NCBI GenBank assembly: GCA_905221605.1
Contig: CAJNDS010002156.1
Coordinates: forward strand, 556,526-620,525
From: Symbiodinium natans
Taxonomy: Eukaryota; Sar; Dinophyceae; Suessiales; Symbiodiniaceae
Length of the DNA stretch: 64,000 nucleotides
Reading direction: 5' to 3'
The translations under genes were made by a program, and so were the position numbers. Position 1 is the first letter of the stretch. The number at the start of each line of letters is the position of its first letter. Positions 12,940 through 24,481 of the stretch are shown in pieces. Under the pieces are notes generated by a model that was given only the letters and a program-made list of their open reading frames with translations, was not told the origin of the DNA and did not search any database.

Positions 12940-13029
12940 TCATTCTGCTTGTTTGCCGAGCGCCTTCTTCTCCTCGGTCACCACTGGTGCGGCTGCCGCA
13001 GAATTGTCGCTTGCTTCAACACCATCTGC
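12940..13029 (-). CDS. C-terminal exon of an unidentified (possibly calnexin tail) protein
   Basis: A 90-nt segment is bounded upstream by an acceptor TTGACAG|GCAGATG and ends in TGA at 12,942-12,940. The peptide is Ala/Glu/Lys-rich (SAAAAPVVTEEKKALGKQAE), typical of a flexible acidic tail. It follows calnexin in the direction of transcription and could be its cytosolic tail, or the end of a separate small gene. An alternative calnexin tail ending at 14,189 was also seen. Confidence 0.4.
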   Translation of the reverse strand, partial: ADGVEASDNSAAAAPVVTEEKKALGKQAE

Positions 13030-14188
13030 CTGTCAAGGCTGCGCTGCCAGATGGCCGGAAATACATAGTCCACAACAGTTCCACAACCGGCGACTTAGAT
13101 GCTGCCGTGAAAGCAAACGGCAATCGCCAATTCTGAAACATTCTGATTCAACCGGTCAGCTGCCTGGACCTCAAGCTTGCCGAATCTCTGCTGGCAATTG
13201 TAGACTCTCTCTGCCGTAAAAGAGGCATTGCAGTTTGTGTCTATGCCCTTGCCCTCACGGGGACATGCGCTGCCCAAGCCCCATCCGAGCCCCATCATTG
13301 ACTGATTTGATTTACAGTAATGCTGGGTTCTGGCTGGTTGAAACATAGGCTGGTCGATGTTGACCGTCGATTGGTCACTCCAGTCGCAGTATGGGGCTGC
13401 ACCGGCACGGCTTGCATTTCATGTTGAGCGCTAACCGAGCATTTTATCATGCTGGCTGTTCCGATGACATGAAACAGTGCTTCATGATGAAGGTTCTGCA
13501 GCAAACATCAGCATGCATGGTGGTGCACCTGCGCATCATCATCTTTTTTCCTCGAAGGCGAATCAGACCTGAGCCAAACGCCAATGCAAAGTCAAACCAC
13601 CCACTGTCACCACCTGGCGCATTGAAAATCACGCGATTGACCCGAGAACAACCTGCGGCCTCACGCGTGTGGAGCTGCCTCATGAGCGGCTACTTTGAGG
13701 CTCTATGCCGCCCAGATACCGCGCCTTCTTGTATTCACTAAGCCTGAGGTAACTGTGTGAAAATTGCAAAGTGTCGCGCAAGCTGATCAATTAAGCATCA
13801 GTCAACAACCAGCAATCCCAGAACTTCTCGCCCAATTTCTTAAGAAGCAGCTGTAGGCAAGCTCTACTTTACTGTCAAGTACTTTGGACTTTGACCATGG
13901 GTCAAGTGACTTTTTCCGCTGCGGCGCGGCCTCGCCTCAGGGGGATCATGAGCCACGCTTACACAGCAGCAGAAAGCAACAGAAGATAGAACCCACAATG
14001 TGACGAATGATGTGGCATCCACGAAGCACACAACAAAAAGGGCACCAGAAAAAAATCCCGAGGCAAACAAAGAGCAGCCGAACGAAGCTTCCTGCCATAC
14101 ACTATGCAATAGCACCTCACCAAGCTGCCAAGCCATAAAGATGAAGAACATACCAAGAGCAAAATATCATGCATACAAGATTTTGAAC
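13030..14188. other. Stretch without a recognised gene
   Basis: Hydrophobic minus-strand frames occur at 13,864-14,192 but carry no family motif. Either a small gene or the terminal exons of calnexin may lie here; neither can be shown. Confidence 0.3.
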
Positions 14189-14559
14189 TCATAGCCGGTC
14201 CAGCCGCTCCATGTCGAGCGCTTTGGGTTTTTGGTTTCGTTTCTTCGTCGAACCATACCCTTCAGTCACTGATTTGCCAGTGTACTTAAGTGTACTTCAC
14301 ATTTTTGGCAAGTTATGTGAACGGCCTTCAGCTGCTGGTCGCGATGTCGGAGGCCGGCTACGGCAGCATACCCTTCGTGGCTGCGACGTCAGTGACCATT
14401 CATGCTGTGTTGGGACAGCTTATGAAAGCGTCATGCAAAATCATCCCTTTGCCGCCGAGAGGGCATAACGCTGCCCACGAGCATGGCCTCGGTCTGGTAG
14501 TGCCAACAGGCGGCTACCCTTGCTACGCTTCTCACCTACAAGTCCGCACGAACACCCTT

Positions 14560-17500
14560 AGCACGACACCACAAGGGTAATCAAGACGGGAACTGGGTTG
14601 TCGAGAACCTGAGCGGTCTTCGTGCTGAACATGATGCGCTGTGTGTAGGCACCACAGGGCCACAAGGCCTTCACGCTCGCAATCGCTAACACTTAAACTT
14701 GAACCACAAACAGTTTTGAACGAGCTCGAGCAACCAAGTCTATCCCCTTCTGGAACACGCTCTTGCCGCTCGCCAAATTGTCCTCCAGGACAACTGTTGC
14801 ACATGTAGGCCTGAGAAATAAACGACAGGCTGGCGGCCCGCAGGGCCTGCTTTGCCTCGATCTCACTCCGCACCTTGAATGTCGCCTGGCCAAATGCCAT
14901 GACCTGACAAGCTGCGATGTGTTTTCGCTATTGCCCACTTGACTTGGTGAACTGCCAAACGCCTTCTCAGGGCTGGAATCGATGACAATGTTGTCAAACA
15001 TGATGCCCTTGTCCATCGTCCAAATATCAATGCCAACGGAGTCTATAGCTGGCAGCATGTACGGGCTCTCATCGACAAAGTATTCGGGATTGTCGATCTG
15101 CCTGTGAGTGCAGAAAGATAGTTCGTGAAATGTATGGTACGCACCGCACTACTGACCCAAGCGCAACCAGATCTGCAGTCCAAAATCCCTGCCTCGGCTT
15201 CCACTCACCAACGTAGGCTGGGTTGTCAATTTTCGGTGCGTACCATTTGCCCTTGTAGTTGGGGTTGCTGATTTTGGGAGCCTCCCCAAGGTGAGATTAA
15301 GGTCCAGCAAAGAACTCATGTCTTGTTCACCAAGCCAGGCCTCCCACTTGCCGCAACCCACAGAACACTTGGGATTGTCAATAATCGGGGCTTCCCATTC
15401 ACCATCCTCCTCATCATCCCAGTCCCCAGGCCTGGACAGCTTGAAGCTAGCATTGAAAGCGGTATACCAGCTATCGGGGCAAGGGAGACTACCGGGATCA
15501 AGTAGCTGCTCACACTTGTGTTCCCATTGTGTGTTCAGAGAAGTACTCGAGAGTTCCCTCAGATTGTGGAGTCATTCTGCGGAGCAGCCGTGTAGTTCCT
15601 TTCTCATTCGTCGCTTGTAGTGATTGTAGTGTGCTTCATTGATCTTCATTGCAGCATGCCGCACCTTTGCGACTTGGGATCAGGGATCTTGGGAAGCTCG
15701 TCTTCCAACCACCCTGAGGGCATGGAGGCTGATGGATCTGGTATCTGAAAAGGAGCATCTTCATCCCAATCATCCTGGGTCAACACATGCACAGATGGAC
15801 ATATGACCTGGCTAGCAGCCTCATGCATATGTGCATGACCATGTCTGGGAGTTCTGCGTCCCGCCCTTTACATCAGATTCTGTCCGGACGGTCAGCATGC
15901 AGCGACTTAGGCATTTGGACGTGTGGCTGTGTCGCTACTGGACTTCTGGGTGGAGGCAGGGGTCCTGGCTTTGGCCCACCGCTGGATGCTTGCTGCTACA
16001 CGACACAGACACAGAGACACAGAGACACAGAGACACAGAGACACAGAGACACAGAGACACAGAGACACAGAGACACAGAGACACAGAGACACAGAGACAC
16101 AGAGACACAGAGACACAGAGACACAGAGACACAGAGACAGAGGAACACAGGAGACACAGACAGGGGAGACAGACACAGGAGACACAGACACAGGAGACAT
16201 AGACACGGGAGATGCAGACGCAGGAGAAAGGAGACACAGACACAGGAGACAGATGCAGACACAGACAGAGACGCACAGAGAGACAGGCACAGACACAGAC
16301 ACGGACACAGACACGGACGCGGACACAGAGACAGCGACAGGGACAGGGACAGGGACACACACACACACACACGGAGTGCGAGACACGCACAGAGACACAG
16401 AGACGCAGAGACGCAGAGACGCAGAGACGCAGAGACGCAGAGACGCAGAGACGCAGAGACGCAGAGACACAGAGACACAGAGACACAGAGACACAGAGAC
16501 ACAGAGACACAGAGACACAGAGACACAGAGACACAGAGACACAGAGACACAGAGATACAGAGACACAGAGACACAGAGACACAGAGACACAGACACACAG
16601 ACACACAGACACACAGAGAGACACGCAGAGACGCATGCACGGTCGTCATCATCATACAGTTCATGGGTGTTTTAACAAGTATCTGCTGTCAAGAGTCTGG
16701 CTTGGACGCATCTGGATCATCCATCTTGGCATCGTCAATCCAGTCCGATGGTTTCTGGTCTGACGGGTCATCAATTTCCTGGCGCGTCTTCGCATTTTTG
16801 ACGCGTGACGGCCATGCTCTGCAATCTGTTTCAAGCAAGTCTCCTTCGGTGGGTTGACTGGCGGCTGCATGTCCTTCAGGAGAGAGCCGCTTGCTTTCTT
16901 CTCACCATCGACATGGACTTCGAAACTGTTGTCGGAGCGGATAAACAAGCCTCACGCAGTGTCATGAAAAGCTGCACTGGAATCACTGGAAGCATGCCCG
17001 GGCGCGGCGCCATACGGCGCAGGCGCCATACTGTTCAGGTTATTGCATGCACTGCCGTCATGTTGATCATGTTGCCAGCAAGGAGCCGTACAAATGAGAG
17101 CGGCGGTCCATCGGAACACCAGGAGGTGTCTGCAAATGTTTTTCCTCCCATTTTCCACTCACAGGGTTCCTTGGATTTGGGCACAAAATGGCACAAACAT
17201 GTTCGATTCACTTGCTTGCGCTCCTCCGCCAATGCACGCCTACAGCCATCTTCACGCGCAGTCTCGATTCGCAGTTCTACTTGAAAGAATGATAAGGAAC
17301 CTTTTGCTGAAAAACTATCGAATAAACTTTTCGCACAAAAAACACTTGCCATTGTAGCATTTGAAACACGCTGCTCGTTCTAGCATTCGAGCCTTTCTGC
17401 ACCTGCACGAACTGCAAATGTCAGAAACAAGGTGTTGGTACAACAGCCTTGTTCGTAATTAGCGTCCAGATACTGTCAAATTCGCAGGCTCCGTACTGAC

Positions 17501-19880
17501 CGTAGAGTGCTGAACTCGTGCCTGCTCACAAGGTACAACACAAGATCAGAGCATTCCTAACTGCGCACAGGATCCAAATACCGAAAATAACACCATTTCG
17601 GATTGTTCACTGTCCACAAGCTCACAGACTTCACATACAGTATGTTCCAGCACTTCCAGGTGTTGGGCAAAGCTAAACATCGTCAGACGCTATAAGCTGC
17701 AGCGTTTTGGCAACTTCAAAGAAGTGATACCAGGGAACATGTTTAAAGCAGTGGCTTCGTTGGCTTGGCTTCGGCTGGGCCTAAACGCTCCAGGCGGAAA
17801 CAGCAGAGGCATACGGGCATCTACGGCTGTCAACTACATGGGAATCGGAGCATCCGTTCTTGTCGTTCGTCGGTGGCTGCAAGGTGGCTGACGCCGCATG
17901 CGAACAAAAGAATGCGAAATGAAGTGTACGAGTTGTGGGCGCGTATGAATGTCTGACCGATGCAAAACGACAATGAAACCACTTCAATGACCAGCAACGC
18001 TGGACACAACACCACTGACATGATTGCACACGCTTGTGCATATGCAGGAGTCAACTGAGGTCCATGCTTGTGCTGGAAAATAAAGTGCACCTTGTTGGTG
18101 GCGCCACACTTGTCGGGGCCAAACATGATAATGTAGCCTGGGTGCAGATGAAGCAATCCACAGCGCAGCTACCACTACTGTACAACCAAAGCCGGCTTTA
18201 CAAATTTCCAAAGCAACCATGCACATCATACATCATCGTATCACCAAGGCCGGCCAGGCCTTTTGGAACGATCCAAGAATCTAAGGCGCTCTCTTTTTTG
18301 GCGCATCTTTTTGCTTGCCGAATGGCGCGTGTCGGAATCGAAGGCATCCGAAGCCTTGCCTGCAAACTCTTAGGTTGCAAGTGCTCAAGAGGACGTCTCA
18401 AGGTCTCTCTCGAACAAGGATTCACAAGGTGCTCAAAGGCTAGGCCGTGCTGATAGAATCGAATCCTATCATGCGAGCCACGCCAAGATGGGTAGAGTGC
18501 CCAACTATGATTCCGCTATGATTCCGGCAGCCTCTTGTGGTTCAGCTGACACACACATATTTTATATATATATATATATAATCATATGTAATTTACATAA
18601 ATATGTATTGTTACATATACACACATAATTATATACACATATATTTATATATATATATGTGTACATATCGTACACATCGCCATCAGGGCTCCATCGCGGA
18701 AGTCAGACTTAACAGTGCATGCACTTCTAACAGAGTGCCCAAACACTGGAACAAGCAATCTCCCAAAGCTCTGATCCCACCTTGACTGTCGAACAGCTTG
18801 ATATATGAACCACCACACCTTATGAAAGAGCATGCCTTGAGCTCGACATGTTCAGGACACGCCACCTGCATGGTACCTACTGCCACTGCCAGACTGCACG
18901 CCCTTTGTAGAAGATTCGACAAAATATCCGTGTAAACAGCCGCGGTTCGGACTACAGGATCTGAAGATATCTGCAGCCAACTAACGAAAGGCCATCTTCA
19001 AATCTGGCTTCGAACCTCGGGTTGTTGAAGCCAGAGCACCTTTTGAGAAATAACATGAGCCGGAGCCTTGAATATACCTGTCACCTTGCATTCCTGTCTT
19101 GTGAAACCACGGGAATTCCTTCTAATGCCCTCTAGCCGTTTATCCTCTCCCAAGGAGCTGCAAGGCGAAGGAGCCTTGCTCCTTGACGGCAATGGGTGCA
19201 AACTTCACAGCCTCAAGGCAGGCGGCAAGGCGTTGGCTCTGTCCAGGGCACATAGCGACTGCGTCGACCACAAAGCTCACATAAAGCTTCTCCGAGCAGC
19301 AGCACCGTAATGGCGCGCTGCCTCTGGCACCTGCAGTGCGACATCGCCGACCAGCGCCTCACAGGGTTCTCCGAAGTGGCACCGACAAAATTCGAGTCTC
19401 ATCGCCTCCAAACTCTCTGCAAATGAAATCCTCCCAAAAATACCCGGCAGAAAAAAAAACTCTTTTGTCACCTCCGGGGTCCGCGTGGTCACTTCGAACT
19501 TTCCATTGTACTTCTCCTGGCAGTGTGGGGTGGCTTTGGAAAGAATAGCTGAATAGCTGTTGCTGAGTTGCTGCTTGCAGAGTAACTTTTTATGCGGAGT
19601 GTGGCTTTTGCAGTTGCGCACTGAAACCCAAAAGACAAGAAGTTAGCTTCTCGACAAGATTCAGCCGCCGAATGCTTCCACCTAGACCACACCTGGCCAG
19701 AATCTTGATAGCACATTCAAGAATCACAAGTCCATGATTCAAAAGCATTTTCAGGCACGCTACCCTCGTGACCTTAGAGATGCTTTCTTTGTGACAAGAC
19801 GCATCGGCATCGAAGGTCTCGGCGAAGTGAAATCCAGCAACATCTGGTGCAACATAAGGAGTGGTAATGGTCTCCTGCAC
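14560..19880 (-). CDS. CNX: Calnexin (ER lectin chaperone), multi-exon
   Basis: Calnexin is a membrane-bound ER lectin that retains monoglucosylated glycoproteins for folding (family knowledge). Exons in transcription order: about 19,870-19,800 ([20 protein letters not shown], the lectin start); 19,520-19,472 (EKYNGKFEV); about 19,425-19,290 ([17 protein letters not shown]); 18,818-18,782 ([12 protein letters not shown]); 18,137 to about 18,066 ([20 protein letters not shown], the calnexin/calreticulin signature); 16,950-16,844 ([15 protein letters not shown] and PPVNPPK); then the P-domain, entered separately. After it come 15,101 to about 14,958 ([16 protein letters not shown]), about 14,887-14,840 ([15 protein letters not shown]), about 14,790-14,710, and a hydrophobic exon near 14,628-14,560 ([11 protein letters not shown]) that may start the TM helix. 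The tail is uncertain: candidates end at 14,189 or 12,940. The signal-peptide exon and the one between 18.06 and 16.95 kb were not located. Confidence 0.9.
15102..16778 (-). CDS. CNX: Calnexin P-domain exon block (4+4 repeats)
   Basis: Exons 16,778-16,698, 15,774-15,665, 15,431-15,341, 15,281-15,193 and the next starting 15,101 encode the proline-rich arm. Type-1 repeats run [27 protein letters not shown] and [16 protein letters not shown]. Type-2 repeats run [29 protein letters not shown] and QIDNPEY. Four plus four repeats is the calnexin number; calreticulin has three plus three. The Cys pair CSVGCG is kept. The introns show GA (16,697), GT (15,664), GC (15,340) and GC (15,192) donors, all with AG|G acceptors. 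The arm binds ERp57-type PDI partners (family knowledge). Confidence 0.9.
16005..16640. repeat. (ACACAGAG)n octamer satellite in a calnexin intron
   Basis: Near-perfect octamers at about 16,005-16,135 and 16,385-16,590 flank a degenerate middle part rich in GACACAGAC and GGGACA. An ACGCAGAG variant block runs at about 16,400-16,465. Because the unit is 8 bases, three units make 8 codons and all six frames stay open for 200 or more codons, producing spurious frames. It occupies most of the 923-nt intron 16,697-15,775 between two P-domain exons. Confidence 0.95.
18557..18662. repeat. TA-rich microsatellite in a calnexin intron
   Basis: Interrupted TATATA/ACATAT runs between the exons at 18,818-18,782 and 18,137. 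Comparable TA tracts lie at 1,261-1,285, 9,049-9,072, 12,031-12,052 and 25,975-26,085. Confidence 0.9.
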
Positions 19881-21960
19881 ACAAGGATCTGCCATGAGGA
19901 GAAACTTCTTGTAAGTAATCGCTCTTTTCAGCACAAGGGGGAATACAGATACAGATGCAGGACCTTCGTGCTTGGCTTCCCTTCACCTAGCAGATCCCCG
20001 CAGATCACTGCAGGTGAGCCGGAAGTGTAAAGAACTCCCAAAAAACGGCTGATATCGGCTGATGACGTATCGAACCACGCACCGGCCGGCAGAAGGAACG
20101 GACCCAAAACGGCGGCAATCCAGCCGTTCAATGCCTACCGCCAAGCCCTTCTGCATAATGTGGGCGAGCCAGGGTGTAGATGTAGTGGGGACAGGCAGTG
20201 AAGGAGTCACTGTATTTCATAACAACATCGAGAAGGGCGATTAAACCAAAGAAACGTTTCACTTTTCGACATAGTCCCTGTGACGACTTAAGGCATCAGC
20301 CTGCTTGAGAGCGTTGTCCTGGCAGGCTTAAGGAGGCGGCACGCTTAGAGGCAAGTTGCCAAAGATAGCTGTTCGCGTGATCTCTCCAGACTCCCAAGCC
20401 CGGAGAATGGAGGCGACATGGCTTAAAGAGGCAGCCGTCAGACAGTCGGACTTCAGGTCTTTGCACGCGTCCGTGACAGGCACAGCACAGAGCAACACTG
20501 CGAAAAGCGAGGCTGGAGGCGGATGCCAGGAAGAAAAAGCCTGCCATGGCACGAGCGAAAACGGCGTGTGCCGACGCGACGGCAGGAACACAGGGTGGAG
20601 AGCGTGCCAGAAGAGCAGCACAAGGGAAAGCGCACGAGAAATCGCGCGTACGGGAAGATGCTGAGCAGGAGTGTCAAGGACAGCTGCAAACATCCTCATC
20701 AACAGAAAAGCTAAGGGCGGGCTCAAAAACACAATGTGGCTTACAGCCTTAGCAAAGCAGTACCAGAAGGCAACGATTTCATGAAAGCAAAGCGCATCTC
20801 TGTTGACAGTTGAGGCAACATGTCTGAGGCACTTGCACCCAACTCGCGGGGTAGGGTCTCACCAGCAAAGGCTGCTGATCCCTCCACCTACCTGGCCCCT
20901 ACTCCTCCCTTCCCTGTCGCCACCCTTACCCCACCCTACCCCGGCCCAAATCCTCAAACCGGAGCTCGGGGGCTCTTGTCCAGCCCCGGACCCCGCCTCT
21001 GACTCAGCGCTCGCAATCGAAACGCCCCAGAGCAGGGCTCTGCGCATAGCCCGCATGGCTCCAAGTCCTGGAGATGCACAGATACCACATGACATGTGTA
21101 AACCACGACTCAGAACCCCGCTTGGACCCTTCAGCAACTCCAAAACATTCTGCAGAATCATATACTGATTCGGATGGCACAACTGGTCGCTGTCAATATC
21201 TGTCAATGGAATTGTCTCTTGTTGGAAGGATTGTGACCAGAATTCATCAGAATTCAAGTGCGGCAAGGCTTGGACTTGGAAAAGTCGCAGTTGGCATCTT
21301 TCAAAGTCCTCGAAAGAATGCAAGAATTTTCGTTTTTGGCACATTCTAAATGCAGCGTTGGCACGGCCAAGCCTCTCCACTGTGCTGGAGGGGCGGTACT
21401 TGAGCCTAGAAAAAACGCCGGGTGCCATCAGCACGAATCACGTTTGACAGGGTTCCCTTGCTATCCGTGACTGGACGAGTCACTTCGTGAATTAGATAGC
21501 AACCCGTCAAGCAAGTCCTTCCATTGAAACCCCAAGACTGCCTATGATCAGGGCAGAAACACCACCCAGAGCCACTCCAAGCACCGAGCTTCTGTGCACT
21601 CACGTCCTGACTACAGTACAGCGCCCTTTGCCTTGGCAGTGCAGCGGGCACTTTTTTTTTGGAGCAGCGCAGAGCAGTAGATTCACGCTCACCCAACATC
21701 TATTTTTGTACAGCAGCTGCTCCTGATAGGGAGCAGCACCACAGGAACTCGTGAGGGCGCGACGTGCTCGACGCTTTCTTGAAAGTCTCAGCTACAGGCT
21801 CAGGAAGCGCAAGATCACCGTCAAACGAAGACGCTCTGCACCTGCTTCGGCGCCAGCCTAAGCATCCTGACGAATACTTTGACATCGCTGCTTTCACCAG
21901 CATATTGCCAGTAGCACGTTTCATGCACATGCCATGGGGTCCTGCAAGAGCTCACGTGGA
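19881..21960. other. Between alpha-galactosidase and calnexin; possible signal-peptide exon
   Basis: The first recognised calnexin exon lacks an ER signal, so a start exon must lie upstream. A candidate Met at 20,547 on the minus strand opens a hydrophobic run (MAGFFFLASASSLAFRSVAL); an [11 protein letters not shown] frame also gives SLFAVLLCAVPVTDA. Either could be the signal, neither is proven. The rest (20.8-21.9 kb) shows frames without motifs. Confidence 0.25.
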
Positions 21961-21964
21961 CGAA

Positions 21965-24481
21965 CAGTGTTAAGTGCCCGGAGAACACTCCCAGGTCGGT
22001 CTTTGCATAGAGGTCGCGGGCAGCGAATGAGGAATGTGGAGCAAACCATGAGATCCTTAACAGTTCACGTACGGTGCTCCAACGCTTGGTTAGCGGTGCT
22101 TCCACAGCAAAGGCACATTGAGGAATCGATGGTGATGTTGCTACCATCTCCTCCTGTACCCGCGTTTTGGAGCACCATTGCGGCCTCCTGGCCTGGGCGA
22201 TCTTGGTCTTTGAAAGATCCGCACATGCTCACGTTAAGGTGAATGTCAAGAAAGAATGTTAAGAGCAAGAGAATGCGTGCGCATTGCTGCACGCATGTTG
22301 CGCGCATGCTGCAGCGCATGCTGCAGCGCATGCTGCGCATGTGCCGTGGCCCACCTGCGAGTTCACGCACCCAAACACGCAAGTCGCCATCACAGCCAGC
22401 CGCGCAAAAGCCCTGCTTGCCCAGAGGGTCCTTTCACTGGAAGTGCTTTGAGGGGTTGGGGGGTGGGGGCGGTTTGCCGGTTTGGGGCAGGATGAAAGGC
22501 TTGGGGACGTCGGCCAAACACTTACACCTATAGAGGGCACCCATAAAGACAAGCTCTGCCGGGGATTCAATGAAAGAGCGAGGTGATGTCGTAAAGAACC
22601 CGGAAGGGGACCACTTCAAAGCCGCGCTTTGCAGTCGAAGACTATGGGCGGTGCCAGCCTTTCAACCGCGCTGACCCCTGCAGCAGTCCCAGTATGTCCC
22701 AGTCCCAGTCCTGGTTCACGGCAATGATTTCCCGGTTTTGGAGGATCTCTTTGGATTCAGTTGAAATCGCCCGCAGGTCGTTCGACATGAAAAGTGGTGC
22801 TGCGAAGATTGCCCACAGGGCAAACTGCGTCTGCTCTTCTGAATGTGATAAACCGAAGTTGCCGACAATAAGCATGTCTGGGTCCTGGTGTGCTCGGGCC
22901 ACACCAAACCGAGATCAACCAAAAGCAGGCAAGCAAATCCCACCAAACCCCTCAAATCTTCAGATCTTGGCAGGATATGAGAGCATGGCATGCAGTGAGC
23001 GGCTGAGGGTCATTCCAGTGTCCAGGTCCGGCTGCTCGGACCATTTCGTCAGTGCCATTCCGCCTTTTCCAAAAATTCACAATGTCTGCCACCTGAGCTG
23101 GCCCATCTGGCATGATGCACTTGCGCTCACATTGCTGGCACACGATCCTGCTGGTTCTGCAGGTTTCTGAGATCCGCATTGGAGACCAGCTGCACTCTGC
23201 CAGCTGTCGTCAACCTTGGCCACAATTTCACGTGCAGTGCTCTTCCAAGCCCGCGCTGTTCTCTAAAACTCCTGCCTTCCATGCAACAAAGCACGCAGAT
23301 TCAACACAAAATGTATGTCTGAGGGGATCTGAGGGACGTCCCCATAGTTGCGCCATAGATTACCTCACGTGTGTTCGCACCGGCTGTATCGCCAACATGC
23401 CAACAGCATGGCATCACACAAGGACCCTACTATGTTTGCAGAAGGGGCAGTTGTGCATCAACGACGCCATGCAAGCGTCACTGCCCTCGCAATGATGAGG
23501 CAAATACGCGGGCCAGCTGCAGCTGTACACCTTGAAAGAAGGACATGTAGCCCGTTCACAAACATTGCACCATGTCTGTTGCCAGCAAGGAAGGGGGGGG
23601 AGCGAATTGTAAGGAACACACTATTGGCCGCCCTGTTTTGTTCAAAGCTGCACCGAAAGCAGGATAATCGGTCTGCATGTCCTACAGGAATACATCGCGT
23701 ATCACCGCGTGATGGAATGCGATTGATCTGCACAAGCCACAAAAAGAAAACTGTTTTGCATTGAGTCCTTGAGTTCCTCGTAGCAACCATCAACTTTGAT
23801 GTAGTCTACGCCCCATGAGGCGAACAAGCGGGCCTGAGGTTAAAACAGTCATACACGACATCATGGACAAGTCTATCACGCAAAATGCGCTAACTGGTCG
23901 CTGCTCAGGCATCGACATCCTCGTCAAAGTGCCCTTGAAGCCCGACTTTCCCGGCGCACGTCTTGGACCCAATGTCGCTGTAGGTCCCGAACTGCAGGCC
24001 ACGGCTGTGGATGTACTGCCCTATAGCGGCCATGCCCGATGGGAATCGGGAAGGATCTGCAACTTGCTGGCCCTTGTCGTCACGCTCGGGCATTGCCCAG
24101 CAGTCATCAATACTGACCTGCGTGTAGCCCGCTTCCAGCCATCCATCCTGCCGCGCAATGAAGCAGAAGGTAAAACAGCTAGACGACGTCACGACGTTAC
24201 ACCATGTTACACCGAAAAACCCGCGTTGAAAGAAGGAAGAAGGACATGCCAAGCTAGAACAAACAGCCAAAGCGGTGAAAGCAGTCCTCTGCAATACGGT
24301 CGGCCATGTCCTTGATTAGCTGTTCATTGATGCAACGCGAAGGGGTTGCGGAGCAGTCGGTGATGCATCGGTAGCGTTCCCACGTCATCCAACCCATTGG
24401 GGGTGTACGCGCAAGCCCATTGTCCAGGCTCGCCGACAGAGTAGCGGATACTGCAAAGCACACAGCAAGTAAGCGGCCCAT
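21965..24481 (-). CDS. GLA: Alpha-galactosidase (GH27), secretory/lysosomal
   Basis: It hydrolyses terminal alpha-galactose from glycolipids and glycoproteins (family knowledge). The start Met at 24,481 gives a signal peptide ([18 protein letters not shown]) followed by [13 protein letters not shown]. Exons: 24,481-24,287; 24,147-23,911 ([26 protein letters not shown]); 23,833 to about 23,765 ([10 protein letters not shown], nucleophile Asp codon 23,791-23,789); 23,681-23,622 ([12 protein letters not shown]); 23,530 to about 23,490 (VYSCSWPAY); 23,363-23,320 (LWRNYGD, acid/base Asp at 23,340-23,338); 23,092-23,012 (AGPGHWN); 22,884 to about 22,700 ([28 protein letters not shown]). C-terminal beta-domain exons lie near 22,200-22,130 and 22,045-21,967 ([20 protein letters not shown]); those at 22.6-22.2 kb are unresolved. 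An in-frame Met at 24,517 upstream is less likely because it would bury the signal. Intron donors are GA, GC, GT and GA. Confidence 0.93.
22285..22345. repeat. 12-mer GCATGCTGCAGC repeat
   Basis: Three to four imperfect copies of GCATGCTGCAGC plus CGCATG variants, each containing SphI- and PstI-like palindromes. It lies in an unresolved C-terminal intron of the alpha-galactosidase gene. A related TGTCTGCGCA repeat occurs at about 40,505-40,545. Confidence 0.7.

Noticed and set aside
15102-16778. Calreticulin instead of calnexin
   Set aside because: The P-domain has four plus four repeats and a hydrophobic segment follows; calreticulin has three plus three and no TM helix.
15907-16857. Frames of 220-356 codons across the ACACAGAG repeat
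   Set aside because: An 8-base repeat without stops stays open in all six frames; the region is a calnexin intron.
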